64,000 nucleotides of DNA, taken from NCBI GenBank assembly GCA_963674835.2, contig CAXXKC010000001.1:124001-188000 (forward strand), read 5' to 3'. Positions 49,242 through 57,567 of the stretch are shown piece after piece. This DNA comes from G963674835 sp963674835 (GTDB lineage Bacteria > Planctomycetota > Planctomycetia > Pirellulales > Thermoguttaceae). The position numbers and the translations under genes were made by a program. Under the pieces are notes generated by a model that was not told where the DNA came from, did no database searches, and saw only the letters and a list, made by a program, of their open reading frames with translations. The stretch's first letter is position 1. Each line of letters starts with the position of its first letter.

Positions 49242-49446
49242 GGCAACGCACCTATGTCATCTAGGGGGCGAATTATTGATCTTCGCGTAAGTAGTGATAC
49301 AGCAGCGCCGTCGGTTCTCCCATAATTGCCGGGCTCCCGCTGGTCGCCCTGAGCTCACTGCTAATGCGTCGCTCAATAAGCATCATCGTACCTGCGCCGG
49401 TAGCGTCCGGCAACGGACGGTGGTCGCGAATCGGAGCGTCGCGTAG

Positions 49447-50379
49447 GGATGCTTACCTCGTGGGAATGGTATTGCGATCCTCCAGTTCCCGTTGTGGCCC
49501 GGCCGCCCGTTCTGTCTGCCGATCCTCTTCCGTCTGTACCTGAACCACAAAAGCGCCGCGAAGGAGCGGCGCGTCTATCGCACGCGGCCGGAGTTGGCCG
49601 TCGAGATGCTCCAATTGCTGGCAAAGCACAAGAAATCGCGACGTTTTCACGTCGTGGCCGACTCGGCGTACGGCGGACAAAGCGTGCTGGGATACCTGCC
49701 CGAGAGCTTTGATCTCACCAGCCGGTTGACCCTCACGGCGCGACTTTGTGCGGCGGTGCGTCCGCGTCAGCCGGGGCAGAAGGGACGATCCCGCAAGCGT
49801 GGTGACCGCCTGCCCACCCCGGAGGCGATGCTGGCGGAGCGGGCGCGACGCCTGGTATTGAAGATCTACGGGAGACAGGAGCATGCGCGGGTCTGCGAGG
49901 CCGAAGCGCGGGTGTATGCCGTGCCGGAGCGGCCGTTGAAAGTTGTGGCGGTAGAGGCTCTGCGTGGCGGACGTGGACAAGAGGCCTTCTACTCCACCTG
50001 CCATACCGCGAAGGCGGAGGACGTACCGACCTGGTATTCGTGGCGATGGAGTCTGGAGGTCACCATCCACGACAGCAAGCAGCACCTGGGCTTTGAGGAA
50101 CCGCAAGGCTGGACGCGTCAAGCGGTCGAGCGGACGGCTCCCGTGGCCATGCTTCTGTACAGCTTGCTCGTGCTGTGGTTCGTGGTTGAAGGATATCGAC
50201 ATTATCGTGCCAACACGTATCCCTGGTACCGCACCAAGCCCCGCGCTTCCTTTCCGGATATGCTCACCACGCTACGCCGTGAAAGCGTCCGCGACCACTT
50301 TCTGTCTCTGGGGCTTTCCGGCGAGGGTAGCACAAAAGCCCTCCAAGCCTTGGAAGACACGATATCCCTGGCTGTATAA
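49447..50379 (+). pseudogene. DDE superfamily transposase, 5'-truncated
   Basis: About 310 residues of a DDE_5/IS701-like transposase without its N-terminus. The frame is open only from 49447 (after TAG at 49444), where GIAILQFPLWPGRPFCLPIL already belongs to the core; the usual first catalytic Asp region is missing. Remaining landmarks: RRFHVVADSAYGGQSVLGYL, LTSRLTLTARL, QEAFYSTCHTAKAEDVPTWY, SWRWSLEVTIHDSKQHLGFE, EEPQGWTRQAVERTAPVAML. The 3' end looks complete. Inactive fragment; the matching left end of the element is not in the window. It starts about 200 bases upstream of the FAD gene start and so marks the left border of the mobile-element zone. Confidence 0.82.
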
Positions 50380-50399
50380 ACTGCGAAAGCCGAACTAAG

Positions 50400-50900
50400 G
50401 GGCGGTGTGTGGTTCTAGCGGGACAGTACCTCAAGGTATCGGGTTACCCTCACTGCAATTACACCGACCCGCCTATGCACGTGCACACAGGGTATTCAGC
50501 TCTTGCGTCGATCCATCCCCAGCCCCGCACGCACGCAACCGCCACGCAACCAACCACTTCTCCACCCCGGCCATCCCAACCACCGCTCCGTAACCCTTTC
50601 CGCGCACTTTCTGCGCAACCCCATCCTCCGCCCATCGCCCTCAACCCATTATCCCAAAACCACTTTGAATAATGCCAAACCACCCTGTTTCCACTTCCCC
50701 CCACTCCAGCAAGAATCCGCCTTCACACACCCGCCCAGCCGCAACCCTCTCCCTCCAAACAACTTACCAACCATCCCGTCTCCCCAACCCCAAATCCCTT
50801 CCAACCTCATCGCCATGAAATTCACCACCCGTCATGGAAACTCACCCACGATGCCGCCAAGAAAACCGCTCCAGAATGACGGCTATCCCATCCGCGCGGC
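50400..50900. other. C-rich, G-poor tract without a convincing gene
   Basis: By hand count, 50521-50820 on the given strand holds about 149 C and 28 G. The minus strand is therefore G-rich, with runs such as GGGGTTGGGGAGACGGGATG near 50790. Frames here translate to Pro/Thr/Ser-rich, low-complexity sequence with no start signal, so I call no gene. It lies directly downstream (in transcription sense) of the SorC-like gene. Confidence 0.6.
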
Positions 50901-52040
50901 CTAGTCCCGACGCTCGGACACCAATTCTCTAGCCGTCTGCAAATCGGTCACCAAGTGGGTCCACAGCCGAAGATTAGGCTGCGTCAACAGCGGGATCAGA
51001 GCGTTGGTCTTCGTCCGTCCGCATTCCCCGCAAGGCCCCGCCAGAAGCACGACGTACCGGTCTGGCAACTTCGCCCGCTCAACAAGATCCGCCAGTTCGA
51101 ACAGCGTCACCGCCCGCACGGGACACTCCTCAACGATCGGCCCCTCAGGTGAATACGGCCGGAACTGCACGTCACCAACCCAACCAGCCCGGTGCATCGT
51201 CTCCAGCGTCCCCGGCAGCAGTTCTCCTTCATCGATCAAGTTGGCCAGAAACTGGTTGAGCATCCCATGTTCGTCCTCCTCCGACGCGAACGACGTGATC
51301 ACAATGTCGATCTCCTCGGCCCGCTCGAACGACTTGCTCACGCTAGGGCTCCGCCTAACCCGTTCGTAGTCATCGTTGGCCACCACCGCCTCGGCGTACA
51401 GCCCCACGCACTGAACGGTGGGCAATGCGTCGTCGAAGTAGCTGAAGTACGTGATCGGTGACTTGTGAGCCTCATCCACGCGGAATCCACCTGCCGAAAG
51501 TGCGTGGAGAACCAGCCCCGGACACTTCAGATCGGAGTACACGCGATGGGCCAGCCGCTTCGCGACCATCATTGCCGAAAAGCCGGCTCCAAGCCCCACA
51601 TGCACTGGCCCTTCTCGCCTCTCGCCCAACCGGCAAATCAACGCGTGTACCAGATCCGCGCCTGCCGCTGTCACGTGTCTTGCGGCTTCCGGCCCCCGAG
51701 CATTCACCACCTGAATGCGCCCCTCTTCCTCGATCTCTTGCCCCAATTCGTACTGTCGAGCGATCATCCTCGCCAACTCACGTTCACGAGGTGGTTTCAG
51801 GAACAGAAAGTTGCGACGCACTGCCTCCCAGAACAGGGGATAGATTCGCTCACGGCTGAGATCCTCGCGATGCCACTCGCTTCGCAGCCATTGAGCAACC
51901 GCTGCCGCAGCCCCTCGTTTGTCGCTCTCGTTCGAATCGGCATCGTCGTGTTTGGCCAACTGCAAGAGAAAACGATCGCACACGGCGTATACCAGTTGGT
52001 CGCTCTCTTGCGATGGATGCCATCGTTTGCTGCGGCGCAT
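50901..52040 (-). CDS. SorC-like sugar-binding domain protein, possible regulator
   Basis: 379 residues. The ATG at 52040 follows a perfect GGGAGGTGAGC ribosome site, so the frame upstream of it is not used. From about residue 150 the pattern GPVHVGLGAGFSAMMVAKRL, LVLHALSAGGFRV, SPITYFSYFD, VGLYAEAVVANDDYERV and EEIDIVITSFASEEDEHGML resembles the effector-binding domain of SorC/DeoR-like sugar regulators. The N-terminal 140 residues have a helical, charged sequence (SRERIYPLFWEAVRRNFLFL) that may hold a winged-helix, but no standard HTH is clear. Two Cys (GPCGECGRT) occur near the C-terminus. It follows the DUF1559 gene by 158 bases on the same strand. Confidence 0.55.
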   Translation of the reverse strand: MRRSKRWHPSQESDQLVYAVCDRFLLQLAKHDDADSNESDKRGAAAAVAQWLRSEWHREDLSRERIYPLFWEAVRRNFLFLKPPRERELARMIARQYELGQEIEEEGRIQVVNARGPEAARHVTAAGADLVHALICRLGERREGPVHVGLGAGFSAMMVAKRLAHRVYSDLKCPGLVLHALSAGGFRVDEAHKSPITYFSYFDDALPTVQCVGLYAEAVVANDDYERVRRSPSVSKSFERAEEIDIVITSFASEEDEHGMLNQFLANLIDEGELLPGTLETMHRAGWVGDVQFRPYSPEGPIVEECPVRAVTLFELADLVERAKLPDRYVVLLAGPCGECGRTKTNALIPLLTQPNLRLWTHLVTDLQTARELVSERRD

Positions 52041-52198
52041 GCTCACCTCCCAACCATGGCCAGCGGTTGATTGGCGCGATAAGCCCCTCAACGGAGGCCA
52101 CCGGCCCTCGCAGTCTATCATTGGCCTCCAGTCTCGACAAGCTGCGGGAAGATGCTCGGCATATTGCCGCTACGCCCCACGCCGATCTTCGCAGGCGT

Positions 52199-53200
52199 TC
52201 AGAACTCCCCAAGCACCTCTCCTCCGTTACGCGATCCGATAGCGTGCCACGTCTCTGCATCGACCGAATCGGCAACAAAACGAACCGATCCGTCACACAG
52301 CAGCAGATTCACCCCGCCGGGATGCCGGCTTCGCGCCGCTTGCCAGAGACCTCGCATCGGTGACACGACAGAACAGTCCGGAATTCGCGAATTTGGCATG
52401 AGCGCGTGATCGTAGCCCGAATACCGCGGCCAACCATCGACCCACCTCTCCCCCCGCGTGGTACTCACCGAGCTTCCAATAACCGAACACGTCGCCTCGG
52501 TCATCGGCAATGACCTGAGGCTGACAACTACATCGCCTGCATTCTTCTCCGTCAAAGTAGCCGTGCCGCCAGGCCCCAAGGTGCTCTCCGAAAACAACGC
52601 GGTGTTGCTGGTCCCGTCTGTGATATCTGCGATCCGCGTTGTAGAACCCTCGTAGAAAACGCCATCCGTCGTGGAACTCGTATAGATGGTCCAAGGTGGC
52701 ATTCCACTCCCCCAACAGGCCTTGTAGTTCGTGGGACCATAGGCCTCGTTGATCCTACGCTCTTGGTCACTGGGGCAGTAGAACAAGTTCACTACCCGAG
52801 AAACGGGGTCAGTGTTGTCCGGGTGAATGCCGTACCCAGGCCCAAGGTAGATGCCCGTGTGGCCGTACAACGGAACCTCAAGGTTCAGTGACCGATACAC
52901 ATTGGACTGCTCGAGGTAGGGTGTGAGCATTGCCAACGCCGACCAGCGATACAGCCGCGCCGGAATACCGGGGTAGTCAGGGCAAACTTCCTGCGGATCT
53001 CCCGCGGGAAACTGCCGGTAACTGTTGTGACGGTTGTGAACAGCTAATCCCAGTTGCTTCAAGTTGTTGCTGCACTTCATCCGCCGCGCCGCCTCGCGAG
53101 CGGCCTGCACCGCTGGCAGCAGTAGAGCCACCAATATGCCGACAATCGCAATGACCACCAACAATTCGACCAGCGTGAATGCACTTCGCCTTTCTTTCAT
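52199..53200 (-). CDS. DUF1559 domain protein with prepilin-type N-terminus
   Basis: 333 residues from ATG 53200. The N-terminus is a type IV pilin-like methylation signal: RRSAFTLVELLVVIAIVGIL, with cleavage expected before Phe and the Glu at +5. DUF1559 follows: LLPAVQAAREAARRMKCSNN, LKQLGLAVHNRHNSYRQFPA, and the C-terminal HPGGVNLLLCDGSVRFV. These pseudopilin-like proteins are greatly expanded in planctomycetes and are thought to be processed and held at the membrane, with unknown role. A strong promoter lies 85 bases upstream. Neighbour downstream is the SorC-like gene. Confidence 0.94.
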   Translation of the reverse strand: MKERRSAFTLVELLVVIAIVGILVALLLPAVQAAREAARRMKCSNNLKQLGLAVHNRHNSYRQFPAGDPQEVCPDYPGIPARLYRWSALAMLTPYLEQSNVYRSLNLEVPLYGHTGIYLGPGYGIHPDNTDPVSRVVNLFYCPSDQERRINEAYGPTNYKACWGSGMPPWTIYTSSTTDGVFYEGSTTRIADITDGTSNTALFSESTLGPGGTATLTEKNAGDVVVSLRSLPMTEATCSVIGSSVSTTRGERWVDGWPRYSGYDHALMPNSRIPDCSVVSPMRGLWQAARSRHPGGVNLLLCDGSVRFVADSVDAETWHAIGSRNGGEVLGEF

Positions 53201-53284
53201 AACGTCTTCCCCCACCAATTCCCGAGAAGTCACACCAGCTCACACGGGATGATATTACCAACTCATAACGCGTAACATCACTCA

Positions 53285-53313
53285 ATTATGGCATTGCAGG
53301 GTGCTGCGGTCAA
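53285..53313 (-). promoter_or_regulatory. Sigma-70-like promoter of the DUF1559 gene
   Basis: Minus strand TTGACC (53313-53308), 17-base spacer, CATAAT (53290-53285), 85 bases before the ATG. Confidence 0.6.
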
Positions 53314-53427
53314 GTGTGGGCAGGCGCAAATGCACTAAGTCATCATGCATAGCCATAGCCGAAACCGAGAATAACATGGTCCCGCTCAACCGGCCTCCTG
53401 GCCGAGCAACCCTTGTTCTGTAAATTG

Positions 53428-54777
53428 TGTTGATCTTCTTTTCTGAGGTTAAGGGTGTCGTGGAGCGGCTTTGCCGCGTTGTTTATTGGCGTTCACGCAG
53501 ACCAAGGGGGCTCATTGCCGCCCCCTTGGAGCCCCGCTAGCCTTTCTCTGTGTTCCGTTTGCTGGGGGGCCGTTTGGCATCGTCAGGTACACTTTGCCGG
53601 TCTCCCAGTCGTCGCTGGTCTTGCTGAGAATGGCGCTGACCAGCCGCAGGAGCGAAGCCTCGTTGGGGAACAGCGTGGCGACGCGAGTCCGACGCTTGAT
53701 TTCCTGATTGAGCCGTTCCAGCGCGTTGGTCGTGCGCAGGCGACGCCGATGCGCTGTTGGCAACACAAAGACCGTGAGCCCCTCGGGGACGTTTTCTTCC
53801 ATCCAGGCCGACAGGTCGGGCGCGTTGTCAGCGTATTTCTTCACCAGTTGCGTCAGCAGGCGATCCGCTTCGTGGCGGTCCGGCGCATGGAACACGTTGC
53901 GCAAGTCCTGGGCGACTTCCCCACGGAGAGCCACCTTCGGCACGTATTGCATCGCATTCTGCATGAGGTGAAACTGGCACCGTTGCCAGGCGATCCCCGG
54001 AAAACAGGCCTTCCGGGCTTGCTTCAGGCCCGCGTGATCGTCGGAGACGATTAGCTGCACGCCGTGAAGCCCCCGATCGATCAGGCTCTTCAAGAAGCCG
54101 CGCCAGTGGACTTCCGCCTCGGACAGGGAAACACTGACGCCCAACACGCTTCGCCGGCCGTCGTCGAGCACCCCGATCGCGATCAGCACGGCGCAATCGC
54201 GCACGCTGCCGCCATGACGCACCTTCTCGTAGCGAGCGTCCAGGATGAGGTAGGACGTCTTGCCCAGCGGGCGATTGCGCCACGCCTCCAGTTCTTCGTC
54301 CAGCAGTTCGGCGGCGCGGCTCACCTGGCTACTGCTGACGTCCAGGCCACACAACTCCTTCGTGATTTCGGCCACTTTTCGGGTGGATACGCCTTGGACG
54401 TACATCTCGGCCACGGCCAGTTTCAACGCCCGTTCACTGCGTTCGCCGCGTTCCAGGGCGGAGGGGTAGAACTCCACGTCCCGCGTCTGAGGCACATTCA
54501 GATTCAACCGTCCGAGGCGACTGTTGACCGTTTTTGGCTTGAACCCGTTCGCGTACCCCCGGCGTGCCTCGGTGCGCTGGTAGGGCATCGCTCCCAAGGC
54601 GTCGGCTCGCCCGAACTTCATCGCCTCGTTCAAGAGGATCTCGATCGCTTCGGCCATTCCGTCGAAACCGTGCTCGCTGAGCAGTTGGAGCAATGCTTCA
54701 AATCGGGTAGATTGATCGTCGTGGGCCATGAGGGTCTCCTTTCGCATGAGTGACGTCTAGCGAAAAGAAGATCAACA
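53428..54777 (-). mobile_element. IS256-family element, complete copy
   Basis: About 1350 bases bounded by TGTTGATCTTCTTTTC (53428-53443) and its reverse complement GAAAAGAAGATCAACA (54762-54777), a 16-base perfect terminal repeat. Encodes one transposase. On the left the identity with the second copy continues 28 bases outside the repeat, so the true left end may be further out. Confidence 0.85.
53512..54729 (-). CDS. IS256 family transposase
   Basis: 405 residues, ATG 54729 with AAAGGAG upstream. Mutator-type transposase: FGRADALGAMPYQRTEARRG, YANGFKPKTVNSRLGRLNLN, VPQTRDVEFYPSALERGERS, then the catalytic part with the first Asp in TSYLILDARYEKVRHGGSVR, the second in LIVSDDHAGLKQARKACFPG, and the Glu in LRTTNALERLNQEIKRRTRV. 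All three DDE residues appear intact, so it is likely active. The protein is identical to that of the second copy at 57.6-58.8 kb except for the N-terminal residues. Confidence 0.95.
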   Translation of the reverse strand: MAHDDQSTRFEALLQLLSEHGFDGMAEAIEILLNEAMKFGRADALGAMPYQRTEARRGYANGFKPKTVNSRLGRLNLNVPQTRDVEFYPSALERGERSERALKLAVAEMYVQGVSTRKVAEITKELCGLDVSSSQVSRAAELLDEELEAWRNRPLGKTSYLILDARYEKVRHGGSVRDCAVLIAIGVLDDGRRSVLGVSVSLSEAEVHWRGFLKSLIDRGLHGVQLIVSDDHAGLKQARKACFPGIAWQRCQFHLMQNAMQYVPKVALRGEVAQDLRNVFHAPDRHEADRLLTQLVKKYADNAPDLSAWMEENVPEGLTVFVLPTAHRRRLRTTNALERLNQEIKRRTRVATLFPNEASLLRLVSAILSKTSDDWETGKVYLTMPNGPPANGTQRKASGAPRGRQ

Positions 54778-54832
54778 TTGGCCCACGCTTTTTCAAGCCC
54801 GCTTGACCAGCTTTAAATTCTTGTACCAGGTG

Positions 54833-55728
54833 TTATGAAGGTACGGATTGGGTAGATTCGCTGTGCTGCCGGAGTGAGGCCGTAGGCCGAACGGAAGCAG
54901 CACAGCGGGCCGCGAACTCCGCTGGGGTCACGTACCCCAGTGAGCTGTGCGGCCGGTGTTGGTTGTAGTCCTCTCGCCATAGCCTGGTCAGCTTCTTTGC
55001 CGCCGCCAAGCTTTCAAACTCCTCCATCGCCAAGAACTCGTCTCGCAACCGGCTGTGGAAGCTCTCGGCATAGCCGTTCTCCCACGGACTGCCAGGCTTG
55101 ATGTACAGCGTCTCCACGTTCACCTGACCAAGCCACCGCCGGATCGCCTCCGCGATGAACTCAGGCCCGTTGTCGCTGCGGACGCACTTGGGCACGCCCC
55201 GCATTGCAAACAGTTCGGCCAACGTGTCGATCACGTCCTCGCTCGTTATGCTTCGGTCAACCTTCAACGCCAAACACTCACGCGTGTGCTCGTCGATGAT
55301 CGACAGCCACTTCAATGGGCTGCCCGCCGTCGTGCGATCAAAGACGAAGTCCCAGCACCATACATCGTCCGGACGCTCCGCTCGATGCTGTACGCAGCCG
55401 TTGACGCTGCTGCCTAGACCTCGCCGTTTACGCCTCTTTCGCGGCACTTTCAGCCCCTCGCGACGCCAAAGCCGGTACACTCGCGTGTCGCTGGCCCGCC
55501 AGCCTTCCTGACGCAATCGCCAAGCCGTCCGCCGGTAGCCCCACCGTGGGCGACGACGAGCAACTGCCAACATCCGCCTGACCAGCGGGCCTTCGTCATT
55601 CCGCGGTTGCGGCTGGTAACGCTGCGTACTTCGCGGCTGATCCAATGCCTTGCACGCCCTTCGCTCGGATACCGAAAACCGCTCTTGCAGGTCTTCGATC
55701 ACCGCACGCCTCCGGGAAGGGCTTACCA
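54833..55728 (-). CDS. IS3 family transposase OrfB (made by -1 frameshift from OrfA)
   Basis: The DDE integrase half of an IS3 transposase. After the junction it reads LVSPSRRRAVIEDLQERFSV, then HTH_21-like RWGYRRTAWRLRQEGW, and the catalytic core: Asp in VWCWDFVFDRT, Asp in CVRSDNGPEFIAEAI, Glu in SPWENGYAESFHSRLRDEF. The stop TAA (54833-54835) lies within the left terminal repeat. No separate good start exists; the GGGAAAC heptamer at 55729-55735 gives the OrfAB fusion. The frame remains open on the upstream side to 55870 but there it overlaps OrfA out of frame. Confidence 0.9.
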
Positions 55729-56007
55729 GTTTCCCTCCGCAACGTGCTTGAGCATCTGAATGTCGAGTTCCTTCTCCGCCACCAACTGCTTCAGCCGCCG
55801 GTTCTCGATCTCCAACTCCTTCAGCCGCTTCGCCTCCTCGGCCTTTATGCCGCCGTACTGCAAACGCCATCGCTCCAACGTCGACTGGCTGATCTCCAAG
55901 GCTTGAAGCACCGCCGCCTCATCCTTGCCCGCGTTGAGCATCGCATCCGCATCCCGCAGCTTCCGCACGATCTGCTCGGGACTGTGCCGCCTCCTTCGTC
56001 TCGCCAT
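55723..56007 (-). CDS. IS3 family transposase OrfA
   Basis: 94 residues: MARRRRRHSPEQIVRKLRDA, a helix-turn-helix (EAAVLQALEISQSTLERWRL), and a leucine-zipper-like stretch (EAKRLKELEIENRRLKQLVA) ending HVAEGNW. This is the standard DNA-binding, dimerising OrfA. Its last codons GAG GGA AAC carry the slippery sequence leading into OrfB. It ends about 30 bases from the point where IS1380 is inserted upstream of its start. Confidence 0.92.
   Translation of the reverse strand: MARRRRRHSPEQIVRKLRDADAMLNAGKDEAAVLQALEISQSTLERWRLQYGGIKAEEAKRLKELEIENRRLKQLVAEKELDIQMLKHVAEGNW
55729..55735 (-). promoter_or_regulatory. Programmed -1 frameshift heptamer in IS3
   Basis: On the minus strand G GGA AAC in the OrfA frame, the canonical X-XXY-YYZ slippery heptamer, one codon before the OrfA TAA. 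Slipping by -1 continues into the OrfB frame as LVSPSRRR. Confidence 0.8.
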
Positions 56008-56045
56008 CGTCCAGGTCTCCTTGCCACAATGGGCTCTGAGACCTT

Positions 56046-57554
56046 CCTGGTTCCGTGAACTTGCTTTGCGTGTGAGCGGGTGAATGGCCTTGTTTTTCAG
56101 AGGATTTCGGCGATGATCGTGGGCAACAGCAGTTCACCCGTAAGGTGAGGCAGTGAGGCCCATGGAATTCATCATCAAACAGACCGACGAGGTCCTCGTT
56201 TCGCACTCGGGGTTGGCCCTGGCCGGAGCCCTGCTGGGACAGGCGTTGCTTCGAAAGCGGCTTAACGACATCTGCCTGGGAGAGCGAAAGCGTCCCGAGG
56301 TGCCGCATGGCGATGTGCTGGTGGCGATGATCGGTCTTTTGTGTTTGGGCAAGAGCGACTACGCCGACATCGAAGCGTATCGCCAAGAAGCATTCTTCCG
56401 GCGAGCGATGGGCCTGACCAAGCTTCCTTCTGAGGAAACGCTCCGGCAACGGATGGACGCTCTGGGGACGACCCCGATTGGGACGTTGCATGAGGAGTCG
56501 GCTCGGATGGTCGCCCGGCACGCCCCGGTCCTGACGCCCTGCCAGGACGACTGGATTGCCTTGGACGTCGACGTATCGCCGTTGGACAACAGCGGCACGA
56601 AGAAGGAGGGAGTGGCGTGGACGTACAAGAATCTGGATGGCTACGCTCCGAACTTCGCCTACTTGGGCCAGGAGGGCTACCTGATCCACTGCGAGTTGCG
56701 TCCCGGGAACCAACACGTACAAGAGGGCACGCCCGACTTCCTCGACCAGACGATCGACTTGGCCAGGCTGATCACGCAGGGCAAGCTTCTGGTGCGGATG
56801 GATGCCGGCAACGACGACGGCGAAAACCTCCGTCGCCTGCGGAAAAAGAAGCACGTGGATTGGATCATCAAACGCAATCTGCGGAAGGAGTCGGAGGCGG
56901 ACTGGCTGGAGGAGGCTCAGGCGTATGGCACGTGTGAAGAGCCTCGGGTGGGCAAGGAGATCTGGACGGGCGAGACCTGGAAGGAACGGGACGGGAAGCC
57001 GTACCGTGTGGTGTTCGAGGTGATCCAGCGGACGATCACTGCCGAGGGTCAGCGCTTGTTGGTTCCGGAGATCGAGATCTCGACCTGGTGGACCAGTCTG
57101 AAGCTTGCCCCCAAGAAGGTTATCGCCCTGTATCACGAGCACAGCACCAGCGAGCAGTTCCACTCCGAACTGAAATCGGACCTGGACCTGGAGCGTTTAC
57201 CAAGCGGGAAGTTCGCCACCAACGCCTTGATGCTGTCGTTGGGGCTGGTGGCCTACAACGTGTTGCGGCTGTGCGGTCAGACGGCATTGGCCGAAAACAA
57301 GTCCTTGCCGCCGGAAGGGAAGATGCCACTTCCCAAGCCGGTCTCTCGGCGTCGGTTGCGAAGTGTGATCCAAGACCTGATGTACTTCGCCGCCCGACTG
57401 ACTCGGCACTCGAACCGATGGGGCCTGTCGCTGTGGCGAGGCAATCCGTGGAGATCGGTCTGGCAGTGCGTCTACACCTGCTTCTGTCAGCCAAGAGCAC
57501 CAACCACCGGTTGATCTATCCCAAGAACAAGCCATCGAAGCTCACGGATTCAGG
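56046..57554 (+). mobile_element. IS1380-family element nested in the IS3 element
   Basis: About 1509 bases. The ends read CCTGGTTCCGTGAACTT (left) and, reversed, CCTGAATCCGTGAGCTT (right), imperfect terminal repeats starting CCTG as usual for IS1380. It is flanked by ACCTT on both sides (56041-56045 and 57555-57559), a 5-base target duplication, showing a clean insertion into the IS3 end. Confidence 0.85.
56162..57514 (+). CDS. IS1380 family transposase
   Basis: 450 residues from ATG 56162 (a GTG at 56153 would add three). DDE group 1 transposase: VPHGDVLVAMIGLLCLGKSD near the N-terminus, LPSEETLRQRMDAL, first catalytic Asp in WIALDVDVSPLDNSGTKKEG, second in LVRMDAGNDDGENLRRL, Glu in HSTSEQFHSELKSDLDLERL, and NALMLSLGLVAYNVLRLCGQ near the end. 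All appears intact, and the ends and target duplication are present, so the element could still move. Confidence 0.93.
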   Translation: MEFIIKQTDEVLVSHSGLALAGALLGQALLRKRLNDICLGERKRPEVPHGDVLVAMIGLLCLGKSDYADIEAYRQEAFFRRAMGLTKLPSEETLRQRMDALGTTPIGTLHEESARMVARHAPVLTPCQDDWIALDVDVSPLDNSGTKKEGVAWTYKNLDGYAPNFAYLGQEGYLIHCELRPGNQHVQEGTPDFLDQTIDLARLITQGKLLVRMDAGNDDGENLRRLRKKKHVDWIIKRNLRKESEADWLEEAQAYGTCEEPRVGKEIWTGETWKERDGKPYRVVFEVIQRTITAEGQRLLVPEIEISTWWTSLKLAPKKVIALYHEHSTSEQFHSELKSDLDLERLPSGKFATNALMLSLGLVAYNVLRLCGQTALAENKSLPPEGKMPLPKPVSRRRLRSVIQDLMYFAARLTRHSNRWGLSLWRGNPWRSVWQCVYTCFCQPRAPTTG

Positions 57555-57567
57555 ACCTTCATAACAC

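Larger units (their letters stand above)
54831..57566 (-). mobile_element. IS3-family element, interrupted by an IS1380-family insertion
   Basis: Ends are TGTTATGAAGGT (54831-54842) and its complement ACCTTCATAACA (57555-57566), a 12-base inverted repeat starting with TG and ending with CA as in IS3. Removing the nested element (56046-57554 plus one 5-base duplication ACCTT) leaves a contiguous IS3 element of about 1222 bases. Its genes run on the minus strand. I see no short direct repeat flanking it, which hints at later rearrangement. Confidence 0.8.

Noticed and set aside
50503..50904. Proline-rich frame of 133 residues in the C-rich tract
   Set aside because: The strong base bias alone keeps the frame open; no ribosome site, low complexity, no domain.
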